64,000 nucleotides of DNA from Aaosphaeria pasadenensis (GCA_022813625.1 JAKLMB010000006.1:1178001-1242000); one strand, 5' to 3'; shown: positions 12,601 to 24,137, counted from the stretch's first letter. Notes: generated by a model not told the origin, from the sequence alone. Translations and numbers: made by a program.

Positions 12601-12933
12601 CGCATCCTTCCTCTCCTCAATACTCTACTCTACTCTACCGGGTCTACCCTTCCCCGATCCTACTTGTACCCTACTGGTACTTCACCTTACCTAACCTGCC
12701 TTGCCAATACCTCACCACTACAACACATTGTCCTGGCTGCTCCTCCTTCTACTCCTCCTCCTGCTCTTAGTCCATTCCTCAACCCGTCGACAATCTTTCC
12801 TCCACGTCCATTCAGAAACCAACCCGTTCCGTCGGTCTCCGCCATCTACCAAGACTCGTGTGTGTGTGTCAACTCAAATCTTTCTTCTCTTTCTTTCACA
12901 CACGATCTCGCTACCAGACTACGTCTTTAAACC
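9631..12933. other. Long gene-poor region (about 3.3 kb)
   Basis: No protein family was recognised on either strand. It includes the 5' flank of the CCCH-RBR gene (9631 to roughly 10400), a mixed stretch with small low-complexity frames (10496-10849 minus, 11571-11903 plus, 11972-12253 plus), and from about 12150 onward a strongly C/T-rich stretch that looks like promoter and leader of the calcium exchanger. A tandem hexamer lies at 12355-12390. Confidence 0.4.
12355..12390. repeat. Six tandem hexamers, degenerate telomere-like (ACCGTA / ACCATA / ACCCTG)
   Basis: Units are ACCGTA three times, ACCATA twice, then ACCCTG. The phase TAACC(G/A/C) resembles the fungal telomere strand CCCTAA with substitutions. 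It sits in the presumed promoter or leader of the calcium exchanger. A chance microsatellite is equally possible. Confidence 0.75.
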
Positions 12934-15270
12934 ATGAGTGAGTGAAACACCGTCTCCGGACTTTCTTTCTTGTACATCACCATCATCATCACCACCACCA
13001 TCATCTGCCCATCTCCATTCTTCTCCTTGTCCTTATCCTCATCCGAAAGAGTCAATCCCTCCTTGCCCTTTCGTCCGTCTCCATTATTTGCCCATCTTTC
13101 ACCGCCTACCTCCCAGGCCTGGTCTCCTTTGTCACCGTGCCTTTGCGCTGTGCATTTGCTGTGCTGCGCATGCGCGGCCTTGGTCTTCGGTAGTATCCAC
13201 CGCCAAACCCAACGCCTCAACACCAGACCAGATCGCCCAGAGTTGCTCTGGCCAGCACCGCGGCTAACACATACACCCATACCCCATCCCATCCCATCAT
13301 CATCATCAATCAATATCCCCCGACCATCAATACCTTACCTTACCCTATCTACCTCTACATCTCCTCTCCTCTCCTTACCTCGCCTCACCTCACCTCACCT
13401 CACATCGCATATCCCAATCTGTCCTTGCCCCCCTCCCCTGCTCTACCTCCAAGAAACCCTTTTTGTCATCTCCTGCCTGGCGCAGCCACATCACGCAGAC
13501 GTATCCTCTTTACCTTTTCCAAATCTTCCACCATAGCCCGTACGAATCCATACGGCGACAACTTCTACAAATCTCTTGGCTGTCTGGCTAATCAAAGCCT
13601 TCCTTGGCATTCTCAGACTTAAAGCGACAGTTCAACCTTCTCGGTCGCAACAATAGCGCACTATCATTCACACGCAACAACACAAACGACATGCCGTCGC
13701 AAGCAAACGGCCATGCCGGCACCAATGAGTCTACTCCCCTCATACAACGATCACAATCAGACGCTGCCCCTCGCGACTGGAAACATGTCCCCCAGCACGT
13801 CGCTGCGGTGACCTGGGCTACTCTCGTCAGCAACTATGTCAACGTCCTCCTCGTCTTCGTCCCCATCGGTATCGTCGCTGGCGCATTGGGCTGGAATCCT
13901 ACTGCCGTCTTCGTCCTAAACTTCATCGCCATCGTCCCTCTTGCTTCCCTCTTGAGCTTTGCGACGGAGGAGTTGTCTGCGAAGCTCGGCCAAACACTAG
14001 GTGGATTGCTCAACGCAACCTTCGGCAATGCTGTGGAACTCATTGTAAGAATACACACCACTCAAATCATGGGAGACAATGGTTAGGAACCAGGCTCTAA
14101 TTGATATACACAGGTCTCCATCGTTGCGCTACGAGAGGGCGAGATCCGCATCGTACAGTCCAGCATGCTGGGCTCCATCTTGTCCAACATCCTTCTGGTG
14201 CGTACAACCATCCCATGCCCTTCCATCTTCCCCGGGATGATGCGCAACACCCCATACTGACACATAGCCTAGGTTCTCGGCTGCTGTTTCCTCGCAGGAG
14301 GTATCCGCGAACAGGAGCGCTCCTTTAACGAGACAGTCGCTAGCACCATGTCTTCCCTCATGGCCGTCGCTTGCGCATCGCTCATCATCCCCGCCACCCT
14401 CTATGCCGCGCTCAAGGACTCCAAGGCCGAGACCGATGGTGGCATTCTCCTCCTCTCCCATGGAACATCCATCATCCTCCTGATCCTCTACCTCCTGTAC
14501 CTCTACTTCCAGCTCTTTAGCCACCACGACTTGTTCGATGATGTCGAGGCCCAGAATCCCGAGGACGAGGAGGAGCACATCTTGTCTCCCGTGGCCGCTG
14601 GTGTCGTTCTCGTCGTTGTCACCGTCATGGTCGCCGTCTGTGCCGAGTACTTGGTCGACAGCATTGATTCCATCGTTGAGACTGCACACATCAGCAAGAC
14701 CTTCATCGGTCTTGTCCTCCTGCCCATTGTTGGAAATGCCGCCGAGCACGTCACCGCTGTCATCGTCGCCTACAAGGGCAAGATGGACCTCGCCATCAAC
14801 GTTGCCATTGGCAGCTCCATGCAGATTGCTCTATTCGTGACTCCCTTCCTTGTCATCCTCGGCTGGATCATCGACCAGCCAATGACCTTGCACTTCCAGG
14901 GCTTTGAGACAGTCGTCTTCTTCTTGTCTGTCTTGGTCGTCAATTACCTTATCCAGGACGGCAAGAGTAACTATTTGGAGGGTGCCATGTGCTTGGGAAC
15001 GTAAGTCTTACCTGGTTTTCTTTGGAATGTCCCCGCCCCCACAAAGGTGTATGCATGCACATGCATGCATGCAACCCCCAACCCCTGCACCCTTCCCCAT
15101 TTAGCACACAGACCCACCATCCCCTCCATTGTCTTCTCTTTTTAGAACCGCAAAACTGACGTTCTATTTTCAACAACAGATATACTATTATTGCCCTCGC
15201 ATTCTACGTCTACCCAGACGATGCAAACGGCAACCTCGGCGGCAACTTCATCAACAACTTCTTCCATTAG
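12934..15270 (+). CDS. vcx1: Vacuolar Ca2+/H+ exchanger (CAX / Vcx1 family)
   Basis: Moves cytosolic Ca2+ into the vacuole in exchange for protons. Certain exons are 13617-14044, 14114-14197, 14273-15000 and 15180-15270. A start in the first of these would be ATG 13691 (MPSQANG). However, coding-like sequence (LKRQFNLLGRNNSALSF) precedes it and a clear acceptor with a CTAAT branch site lies at 13588-13616. An ATG at 12934 followed by one base and a GTGAGT donor (12938) gives an in-frame start, MNLKRQ, so I extend to 12934; that 680-nt first intron is the uncertain part. Total 444 residues. Both CAX alpha-repeat signatures are present (NATFGNAVELI and GNAAEHVTAV) with about 11 hydrophobic spans and an acidic loop after the sixth (AQNPEDEEEHI). 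Confidence 0.9.
12938..13616 (+). other. Probable long leader/first intron of the Ca2+/H+ exchanger gene
   Basis: GTGAGT donor at 12938, CTAAT branch site at 13588, CAG acceptor ending at 13616. The interior is pyrimidine-rich with CAT/CAC triplet runs (12978-13010) and CCTCA repeats (13380-13402). Several short ATG frames occur inside, which would matter only if the intron were retained. Confidence 0.5.
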
Positions 15271-16036
15271 CACGTCATTTCTGATGCCTACTCCCCCTGA
15301 ATCCTCATCGGCCGAATGCAAGGATTTGCGCAAGCTGCAAGATCCAAAAAGTTCCCAATGATTGGGCGAGAATGAAGAGGACGATGAACAGGGATTTCCC
15401 TCATTGCCTCCTCTTTCTGATCCCAAATCTCTTTGTGTTTTTTGTCCTCCCCATCTTTTGCCCTTTGTAAATACGTTTCCCCCCCTTAGTAATCCTTTTT
15501 GTCTCTTTTTGTCTCCTCTTGATAGGAGACGGCTCCGTGCTCCATTGCTGTTCGGAGTCGTGTAAGATATTCAAAGGGTCCGGTGCAGAGTCGGTCGATC
15601 GGTCGGCCGGCAAACAGGCAAAGTGTGTGGGAAATTCCTCGGACATACGGGTTGGGTTCGGTTGGGCTTTTTCGGATTGGCGTTATTTGATCCCCTTTCT
15701 CTCGTGAGAGAAAGGAGGGGAGGTGGTTTTCCTTTTTCTGGTTTTCTGTTTTTCCTTGCAAATTTCCTATGTTGTTTTATCCCCCTCTTTTTTTTATATC
15801 CCAGAATACGTGTGTGGGAGACGATGTGCGGTTGCGACCTCAGGGAAGGAGGACAAGGTTAGGGAGGCAGGGAGGGGAAAAACCATATCTGTAGAAATAC
15901 CTATCTACCCCTCGGCACGGTGTAGATGGAAAGCAAAGAAAGAACGTAACCAACAAACAAACAATACGAGAGAAACTTTGATCGCAAAAACAAGACTTTT
16001 TACTCCCTCACTCACACTTCACATGCTTTTTTCACT
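15271..16036. other. Convergent 3' flanks of the Ca2+/H+ exchanger and the GH81 glucanase
   Basis: Holds the 3' ends of two convergent genes. T-rich and C-rich tracts (15475-15530, 15720-15800) are consistent with transcript ends. No convincing coding frame or RNA gene. Confidence 0.45.
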
Positions 16037-19000
16037 TCATCTCGCGCCGCCCAACCCCGCCGCGAACGCAAGATACCACACCCTGCTCGCCCCGCCATCG
16101 ATCCAACCGGCCTCCCACGCGCCATCCACGCCCTCGGCGAAGAAACTCCAACTCGCCCTGGCATCCACGAGCGCCAGGTTCGCCATCAGCACGCCCCTCC
16201 AGCCACCCGGTACGTGGCGTCTCGCGCGGTCGCGGTCGAAGAAAGCGTCCCACTCGTGTCTGACGAAGGGTCGAGGACGCAGGTAGACGGAGGCCGGGGA
16301 GAGGGGGAGCATGTGGATGCCGTGGATGAGGTGCGGGTCGAGGCCGAAGTAGGTGGCGTGGTCGACTTTGTTTTCGAAGAGGATTCCGGTTACCGTGTTT
16401 GGTGTGAATCGGGCGGGGTGGATGGTTGAGGAGAGGGGGGTGTTGGCGTTGTTGGAGGTGTTGGAGGTGTTGAAGTATGAGGATGGGGATGGGTGGGTAG
16501 ATGGGGTTGAGGGGACGGTGGTGGTGTTGGAGGAGGAGGTAGAGGTCGAGGGGAGGAGGTAGAAGTAGGTGTTGAAGGTTCGGGCTTGGATTGCTAGCAT
16601 GAGGTTTCCTGGTTTGTGTGGTTAGTGGTTGATTCTTCTTTTGATATCGCGATGTGAACGTGAGAGGGGGAGGGATGGGGGGGAAGTGCAACATACCTCT
16701 CTTCTCCATGTTCTCATCCCCAATGACCTTCCCCCACATCTTGATCGCGTAGCTCGCGAACCCGTCCTCAGAGCTACTCTCCTCGTCCTTTCCGTCCGCG
16801 CTCTCGAACAGCCCCTTCGCCCACGAGTGCCCGTGGAACCAGTCGAAGCTCCTGGAGAACGGGTAGTCGCGGCCGCTGTAGTCCGACTCGGCGAAGTCCT
16901 TGACGAGCGAGTTGACCCACGCCTTGTTGTCGCGCTCGTCGAGCCAGCGGGGGTCCAGGTGCGCGATGACGGCGGCCGTGTAGACGAAGTAGCCGTAGTG
17001 GAAGTGGTGGTCGTTGTAGTAGGTGCTTCCGAAGTCTGCGCCGGGATCCGTGAAGCCCGCCGACGACACGAGGCCCTTCCACGAGTCGTCGTAGAAGAGA
17101 GGGTACTTTTGGCGGTTGTCGACGTAGCGCGCCATCTCGGACTTGAGCTTCTCGAGCCCCGCAAGGTAGGCGTTGTTGTTGAGGACTTCTTTCATGACGA
17201 GGAGGATCATGGCGAATTTGGCGAGCGTTTTGCCGGCGAAGTAGAGGGAGTCGTTGGGGGTTTGCTCTGCTATTGCGGCTTGGAGATCGGACATTGCGGT
17301 CGTGTTCATGAAGTCGAGAGTGGCTTGGGAAAGCTTAGGGCGGTTCCCACTCAATGTCGCGAATGGTCCAAACCCCATGTTGGTGGGCAAGTTGCTTTCC
17401 GTGAGCGTGAGGTGCTCGGTCCAGATGGCTGTTGCAACTCCCTTTGTGGTCGTCCGTAGCTGGAGCTTGGTGACCTTGGACTTCAGTGAAGAATCCAGAG
17501 ACGCAATGTGATGTGGAAGGGCAAACATCAGCAAAGGTGACTTTCCAACCTTGGTGTATTCCAGAGTGTATGTGGCCTTGGTATTAGCAACGGTGCCAGT
17601 CACTCTGGCTTCAATTACGAAAGATCCAGTGGCGGTGTCGTATAGGGCTTCCCCTTCCGCTCCGAGTGGGTTCTTGGCTATCTGGATGGTTCCTTTGAAT
17701 CCGCTGGGCCCTACAAGGTTGTGCTCATCCTGAGCGTAGAAAGCCGTCCCGTCGTAGACGCTACCTTGCGCCGGATTGACGTATGCGAGCCAATGACGGC
17801 CATCGCTATCTTCAATTCGATACTTGGTCGATTTTCCGACGAAGATGGGGAGACTGATTGACCGGAATCCTCCACCGCCACATTGGATGATTGGTGTTGC
17901 ATTTCGATACCCACCCGTCACGAAGCTCATACCCTGGACGGTTGGAAATGTCAATACTGGTTCCGAACGGCCACCAGCGTTCAGGTTCATGTTGACTGAG
18001 AAGGGAAGGTGAGTATCCGTTGTGAGAGTGGTGTCAGGTCCTAGCTCCTTCGCAGAGAGAATGAGCGCTTGCTTGCGAGGATTGATGTAGAACTAGCAAA
18101 GGTCAAACTCGGATCTCACAATATCGATGGATCATATTTACCCTTGCCGGATCACCGTCCCCAAGAACCACCTCTTCCGCTTCAACTTGTCCTATATTCA
18201 TACCCCACGTCTCAGATTGACCTCCTGACGTACCCTTCCCCCACCAGATGAAGTACGGATGCGTCCATATCGGCTGGTCCTGGTTCCCGAGGAACGCATT
18301 CGCATAGAACTTGTTGGTATGCAGCGTCCTGTCATAGTCGTCCTCGATCCCTTTCCGCGGCACGGGGTGGTGTCTTCCAATCGGGATCTGAGAGAGAATG
18401 TCGTCTCGCTGGATCGGCACGAAGATGTTGGCATCCGGCACTGGCGCCGCGCTCGCGCTCGCGGAAGGCTTGACGGAGCTGAGGCGTATCGGCGACAGCG
18501 TGGCTTTCAGGTCCTCTCGCAATGATTCCGTCCATGTTGGATCATCGTCAGAGTCCGGTGGTGGCGATTTTGATGAAGAGCTCTGGCCCATAAAGGTTGG
18601 TTCTGGTCCTGGAGTCGGGGGATTTGTGATTGAATGTAAGGAAGATGTGGATTTCTCAAATTGACTAAGAATAAAGGAGATATTCGAGGTTTCTGTAGGG
18701 GTTGCAGTGAAGGACAGTGAAATGTCGTCCGGCATATAGCCTGTCGTTAGTAGTGGAACTCCTGTGGCCGACTGGACCGGAAGGATGGTGCCTGTCGGTG
18801 GAGAAGGCAGTGACAGCGGCGGCTCATCATTCTGAACAAATGGCGTTAGTAAAGATATCTTAGGCAGGTGCGAGAGCCGGGTCTGAATATGCTGCAACCA
18901 ACTATTCTTTGGTCCTTCTGAATAGATTGCATGGTGTCGGTGTTGTGCTTATTCGATGCCGAGTGACATCGAATGATTACACTTGCGAAGTTGCGCATAT

Positions 19001-19409
19001 GCAACCTCCCGCGCAATGCGCAATGCGGGTGTTGCATACTCGCGCAGAACTTCAATTGAGCAAATCCACTTACCGAATAGACCGTCGTAGAAACCACACT
19101 GCTGGATATGTCGACTTGAGATGCATACGATAGAGCTCGAGTCGATGAGGATGTATCCAAAGGGGACGAGAAGTTTGATAGGATCCCCAGTTGGTGTTGT
19201 AATGTACTCGGTGTAGCATCCCTCCATGTCGTAGTGCTCGGCGAGCTATTCAAGTACATAAATATAGTCCCCGCTGTAGGGTGAGTGGGCTGCCATAGTT
19301 CCATATGGGTTGTATTATTTAGAGTGTTAGATAATGGTATTGCTGTAGTCCAGTGAAGTGATAGAAAGATATGGAACCATATTGGAATGCCAAGATGATG
19401 TAGCAGCAT
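16037..19409 (-). CDS. eng1: Secreted endo-1,3-beta-glucanase, glycoside hydrolase family 81 (Eng1-like)
   Basis: Cleaves internal beta-1,3-glucan linkages; Eng1-type enzymes act in cell separation and wall remodelling. Exons 19409-19074, 18831-18142, 18092-16697 and 16608-16037 give 997 residues. ATG 19409 starts a hydrophobic signal-peptide-like segment (MLLHHLGIPIWFHIFLSLHW). A Ser/Thr/Pro-rich linker follows (to about residue 230), then the GH81 catalytic region from VPIQRDDILSQIPIGRHHPV to the C-terminus. Family hallmarks include HTNKFYANAFLG, PYFIWWG, DPARFYINPRKQ (across a splice), SFDWFHGHSWAKGLF with the conserved Asp and His, and DEESSSEDGFASYAIKMWG with the E-x-x-x-E pair used in catalysis. 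The first intron (18832-19073, 242 nt) has a TACTAAC branch site but is longer than its neighbours, so the first exon is the least certain part. Confidence 0.92.
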
Positions 19410-21028
19410 ACTTAGGGTAATGCTCAACGAGAATTGGAAATGTCAAACAATATACTAGATCCGAATGATCGAAGTGAGTAAGGTAGAGACCTTGGAAGTT
19501 CGATCTAGATAATACACAGAAAAGCAGAGGACCTGACTGAACGAGGGAGTGATTGATCCAGGATGAATGCTGGCATCGTGGCAGAACTGTTGAAGTTATA
19601 CTGAGGCATGTTCGTCCCGAGCAGAGCCATGGGGAATGTTCAACCTAAAGTGTAAAGACACGTACTTCCCCTCTTGAGATTGTGATAAGGACGTGAAGAC
19701 ATCAGGCCCAGTGGGCTCAAGTCACCTGCCAAGCAGCATCTAGGAGTTGTATACAAATCGACATCCCGTGGCAGCGCCGTGGGAAGACATGGTCCGGAAT
19801 GGGGGTTCCGAATGGTGAGGGGGTCCCGTGATTCAATCTGGATGTTAATTCCCCTGGGCGTTTTGTTGAAATCTTGTCGACGAGAACTGGATGGCGATGC
19901 GTATTTTTCCTTTGGGCGCATTTCCAGTACCACGAGGGGCGCCCGCCTGCTTATAAGGTTTGGGTTGTGTTGTGACGGATAACCGGCATGGGGCTGACGT
20001 CGCCCATGGGAGCTTAACCAGGGTTGGGGCTTGAGGCTCTGCTGGATTTGGGGGCTGAACGAGAGGCACGTGTGGCGCCAGTGCCGAGTATGCCTTGTCA
20101 TTTGCTATGGTTTCATGGAATCCGGATGTACGGGTCGTATTGTCAAGATTACTACAATGTACTGTACATAGTTAGAATTGAGGGGATCTTGGTGATTGTG
20201 AGGTTCGGTGGTCTTGGTTCGAGATATTAAGAAGCTCAGCAGTGGCGGAACTTGTAAAATCAGCGATAGGTTTGGTACGATTTAAGGACACTTTTGCCTG
20301 GGAAAGATAATCTTAACTATCATTCCTCCAGTCTGCACTTGATTTATTCTAGATCAACAAGGCACACTTGCAAGTAAATACATTATGCATCACTATGGGC
20401 GTAGATCAGGGTGTGGCACAGTGGGCGAGTTGGTCTCCAAGAAGGGCATTGATTGGTGTGAATCTTGGAGATGCGGAGAGAGAAACAAACTAAACTAGCC
20501 ACTCGGCAACGACTGCCGTCCTGCATTCTTGAATTCTTGGACTGTACAGCATGACCTATAACACACTCTCTCATGGTTTGTAAGTAATGACGTTAGGATC
20601 TGTCTCTTCACTGTACATCCTGAATTACGCATGACAGGTGCCAAACAAAGACACCCTTACAAATGGACAGTGTCATTTTGTTTTTGTGACTATATGTACT
20701 CTTGCGGCCGTGACACGACCAATATATAATCACAAGATCCTCCCTTTTTTTACGCCAAAGTTACACCGGTTGCTCCATTAGCTATTCAATTAGAGACATG
20801 AAAACTCTCTAAAAAGCTGACCGTCCCTGTAATGATCATGTCCTGTGAGTGCCGATTGATTCCACTATGAGCTGCCGATGCGGCAAAACCATCGTACAAC
20901 AGAAGGGTGTGACCCCAGATTTCGACTCCGATTCGGACTGTCAGGGCTGCACTGACAGCTGTTGACAGGTTGAGATGCAGACCTTGAATCTTTCAATAAA
21001 CGACGATAGTCGCAACCATCCGTGCCCC
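19410..21028. other. Upstream region of the glucanase and 3' flank of UTP14
   Basis: About 1.6 kb without a supportable gene. A 153-codon minus-strand frame (19640-20101) is Pro/Arg/Ser-rich and matches no family I know. A 63-codon frame (20383-20574) is likewise unconvincing. This is probably a regulated promoter plus the UTP14 terminator. Confidence 0.4.
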
Positions 21029-23893
21029 TCAGACCATTGGTTTGTGCAAAGGCCGAATAACTCCTTGCTTGACAATAACTCTAGGCTTCGTGGCATCCTG
21101 GAAAGTCTGTTTGGTCGTCCATTCTGGACCTTGAGGCAACCTAAGACTCCTCTCGTATTGCTCCTTGGACTCGAAGGGGAAAGGCAATGAGGTTGCAAGG
21201 AACTTGCTGTTTGCCTTGACTTTCTTCTGGTTGATAATGACTCTGTCCCCCAGCTTGGCGTCCTTACGTTTGGATGGATCCACTCCGGACTTGCGAGTTA
21301 CGGTCTTCTGTCCTCGTTTGTTGGCACGTTTGGAGAGACCTTCGCCAGTCCAGCTGCCCCATCCGGGAAGAGTCGTGACCGTCTCCTGTGGCGCTTCTTC
21401 ATCGACTTGAGCCTTCTTCTCCTTTGCGAAATCTGCCTCGACGTCCTGGTCTCCTGCGAAAGCTTGAGCCGTGAGGGCTTGGTTACTCTGAACAAAATCT
21501 AGATCAACTCCTTCGTCCGAGTCTCCATCAGAGTCGTTGCCGTATGTAACCGTTTGCCATCCATCGGCATCGGGCGCACTGACAATCTCCGGGGGCAGCT
21601 CGTCGTCACTCGACTTGCTCTTAGATTTCTTTCCTGCTTTGGCTTTGGCCTTGGCTGACTGCTTCTCGTGCGACGTGGAGATGGCGTTGTGGGCATCCAA
21701 TAAAGCCTCCGTTGCTTTGCTCGACTTCGCACTTTCTTTTGGAGCCTTGGTGATGAACGGGTTCTCTGACCGTTGAGTTGAACCAGCTAGGATAGAGCCG
21801 GATGACTTCAGTGCCTTGCTCTTCCTATCTCCTTCGTCTTCCGAACCAGAACGTTCTTCGAATTCACTACGAGTAGTACGGGTCGTAATGGCAGGCTTGG
21901 CACCGGGGCCGTACTTCATTCGACCAACGCGTGCTGTGTTTTCGTCGCCTTCGTCGCTGTCACTCTCCTCACCGGCTAGTTCTTTCTTCATTTGTCTGAC
22001 TGTCTCGTCATTCTGTGCTTTCCTTGCAGCTTCGGCGTTTTGCATGAACTTCATCTGACCAATTTTTCCAAGGTGGGAGAGATCGGCATTTGTGGAGAAG
22101 GGATTCTGTAGGCGACCGAGTGACTTCTGCAGAGCGCCATCTTCGTCATCGTCATCGTCCTCTTCCTCCTCGTCAGAAAAGTCAGAATGGTCCTCATCTT
22201 CATCTCGGACTTCCTTGCCCTCAATACGGCGGCGAAGCTCCTCATTTCGTCGTGCCATTTCCGTAACGCCGTCGCGGGCGTCTTCGTCCCAAACGGATCG
22301 TCCGCTGGCCTTGATACCCTTGGCCCACTTGCTTTCACGATGTTTAGCGCCCATTCTCTCCTCTGCTCTTCGGCGATCGTTGTATTCCCTTTCATCTTCA
22401 GAAATATCGACACCGTCTGCTTTGAGGGCATCCCTCTCCTTCTGCAACAACCTCTCACGTTCTTTCCTGTGCACACGGCGATAAGCTTTGCTCTTGATCT
22501 TCTTAATTCGCTTCGCACGAACCTCCTCACGGAAGAGGAGGTCGCGTTGCCTGCGGAGCTCTGCTCTTCTCTTCTCCACCTCTTCTAAGGGCAACTTGTT
22601 CGTCTGCAATTCCTCCCACTTTTGAATCTGATCTTCGCCGTCATCTTTGCCATTAGATAGACCGCTCTGTTGTAGAATTGACTGAATCGTTCCTTCGAGG
22701 TCATTCGCCGGAGCCGATGACGTTGTCGGTACAAGGCGAGTCTCGCCAAATGCCGATCCGGCATTAGGATGTTGAAGAGGAAATTGAAGGTGTTCTGCGC
22801 GGCGGTTTTGCTTGACAGTGTCCGTCCATCGCGCCAGTGTGTCGTTGGCCTTCTCGTTGGCCGCTATCCGATCAATCTTGTCTTGTTGACGTTTTGGCAA
22901 GGGGGCATCTAGCTTCCGTGCAATATCGTTTCGTTTTGAAGACTTCACATCATCCTGTAACAGCTTCAAGGACTTTTTCTTCTCGGGGTCGGACACTTTA
23001 GGCTTGAAGCTTGCAAGATCGACCTTCCTGGTGACTGCGAATTCGGACGGAGCAGCCGATTCGAGTGCAGCACGTTGATTTTTGCGAGTTGTAGTAGTAG
23101 ATTCTTCTTCCTCGGGAAGTGATGATATGAGGTTCTGGAGCTTTGAGGCCCTACTGACCTCATCCTCATCCTCGGAAGAAGAACCCGAGCTTTCGTCATC
23201 TTCACTTAGGAAATCATCATTTTCCTCGACAGATCCGTCTTTTGGTTTCTTCTTTTTCTTGTCTTGTTCGTCATCGCTTTCCTCATACTGATCTAGGGCC
23301 GTGGCCAGATCAATAGCATCCTCACCCAGATCATCCTCGTCCTCGTCCTCCTCCTCTTCACTATCGCCTTCATTTAAATCAAAATCTCCATCCATGTCAA
23401 AGTCTTCAGCCGCTTTAACTTGCTTCTTCGCTTTTGCTTTCCTTGGGTCCTGTTTCCTAGTGGTAGAACTTCCTCGAAATGTCCAGCCATCGAATCTCTC
23501 CTCGTCGCTCTCTCCAAAAGCCTCGTCACTGTCGATGTCGCTATCGTCATCATCTTCAACATGGCCCATGGTCCAGTTGTTGCCCTCAGAGTCGCTGTCT
23601 TCATCAAAACTCATCTCATCATCACCGCCCTTCCTCTGCCGTCTCCTCTTGGGTTCTTCATCGTCTTCACCCGATTCACCGTCACTGTCATTGCGCTGTC
23701 GTTTTCTACGCGAGGAGACGTCGGATTCTCCGAGTCGATGCTTGCTTATCTTCGGGTAGTCGCTGGTTTCGTGCGAGGCGATGGCGAAGGCATCAAGTGC
23801 GCGTTTGGCGGATTTCTTGGGTTTACGTGGATTAGATTGGGGCTTCGAGGGTCTCGCTCCTTTCAAAGAACTCCTTGAAACTCGAGGAGGCAT
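21029..23893 (-). CDS. UTP14: U3 snoRNP-associated protein Utp14 (small-subunit processome)
   Basis: Component of the 90S pre-ribosome that activates the helicase Dhr1 during U3 release and 18S maturation (family knowledge). Intronless, 954 residues from ATG 23893; the open frame continues upstream only to a TTG. The order matches Utp14: a basic N-terminus (MPPRVSRSSLKGARPSKPQ), long Asp/Glu/Ser stretches over residues 70-280, and the conserved core (KRQQDKIDRIAANEKANDTL, then RIKKIKSKAYRRVHRKERE). Next come FMQNAEAARKAQND and, near the C-terminus, the signature LPGWGSWTGEGLSKR followed by GDRVIINQKKVKANSKFLAT and PFPFESKEQYERSLRLPQG. Divergent from the mL41 gene with 244 bp between start codons. 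Confidence 0.96.
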   Translation of the reverse strand: MPPRVSRSSLKGARPSKPQSNPRKPKKSAKRALDAFAIASHETSDYPKISKHRLGESDVSSRRKRQRNDSDGESGEDDEEPKRRRQRKGGDDEMSFDEDSDSEGNNWTMGHVEDDDDSDIDSDEAFGESDEERFDGWTFRGSSTTRKQDPRKAKAKKQVKAAEDFDMDGDFDLNEGDSEEEEDEDEDDLGEDAIDLATALDQYEESDDEQDKKKKKPKDGSVEENDDFLSEDDESSGSSSEDEDEVSRASKLQNLISSLPEEEESTTTTRKNQRAALESAAPSEFAVTRKVDLASFKPKVSDPEKKKSLKLLQDDVKSSKRNDIARKLDAPLPKRQQDKIDRIAANEKANDTLARWTDTVKQNRRAEHLQFPLQHPNAGSAFGETRLVPTTSSAPANDLEGTIQSILQQSGLSNGKDDGEDQIQKWEELQTNKLPLEEVEKRRAELRRQRDLLFREEVRAKRIKKIKSKAYRRVHRKERERLLQKERDALKADGVDISEDEREYNDRRRAEERMGAKHRESKWAKGIKASGRSVWDEDARDGVTEMARRNEELRRRIEGKEVRDEDEDHSDFSDEEEEDDDDDEDGALQKSLGRLQNPFSTNADLSHLGKIGQMKFMQNAEAARKAQNDETVRQMKKELAGEESDSDEGDENTARVGRMKYGPGAKPAITTRTTRSEFEERSGSEDEGDRKSKALKSSGSILAGSTQRSENPFITKAPKESAKSSKATEALLDAHNAISTSHEKQSAKAKAKAGKKSKSKSSDDELPPEIVSAPDADGWQTVTYGNDSDGDSDEGVDLDFVQSNQALTAQAFAGDQDVEADFAKEKKAQVDEEAPQETVTTLPGWGSWTGEGLSKRANKRGQKTVTRKSGVDPSKRKDAKLGDRVIINQKKVKANSKFLATSLPFPFESKEQYERSLRLPQGPEWTTKQTFQDATKPRVIVKQGVIRPLHKPMV

Positions 23894-24137
23894 GTTGCGT
23901 GATTGTGCAAGCTGCTGTTGAGCAAACAAAAAATTGTTTACGGGTTTGCTTGAGGTGGGCGAAATCTTGGCGGGTGACTTTTTTTGTCTGCCGAACTTTT
24001 TCCGCGCGGAGTGTCGCAAGGCAAGCCCACCACCGCCTCAGCAGATCTTGTGCAGTACAGATAGGTCGACGCACCATCAACAAACGGATTAGACCACCAG
24101 CGAAGTCGATTGAGCTCAATCGCATCACACAATAGCG
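23894..24137. promoter_or_regulatory. Shared divergent promoter, UTP14 / mitochondrial mL41
   Basis: Only 244 bp separate the two start codons, so both leaders and promoters must lie here. I see no strong TATA box. Pairing cytosolic ribosome biogenesis with mitochondrial ribosome synthesis would make co-regulation sensible, but that is inference. Confidence 0.6.

Noticed and set aside
12342..12770. His/Asn/Pro-rich frame in the exchanger leader
   Set aside because: Encoded by CAT/AAC microsatellites; not a protein.
14129..14749. 206-codon frame opposite the exchanger
   Set aside because: Complement of a membrane-protein exon; no domain.
16629..17459. 276-codon plus-strand frame opposite the glucanase
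   Set aside because: GC-rich codon bias of the gene leaves its opposite strand open; Val/Glu/Arg-rich and without homology.
16032..17990. Single long minus-strand frame of 652 codons
   Set aside because: It reads through the 88-nt intron at 16609-16696 and its last 200 codons are a shifted frame of low-complexity His/Pro/Arg; the true final exon is in another frame and carries the GH81 end.
19640..20101. 153-codon minus-strand frame upstream of the glucanase
   Set aside because: Arg/Pro/Ser composition, no family, and located in a promoter.
20212..20225. GGTTCGAGA resembling a tRNA B box
   Set aside because: No matching A box or cloverleaf arms within 90 bp on either side.
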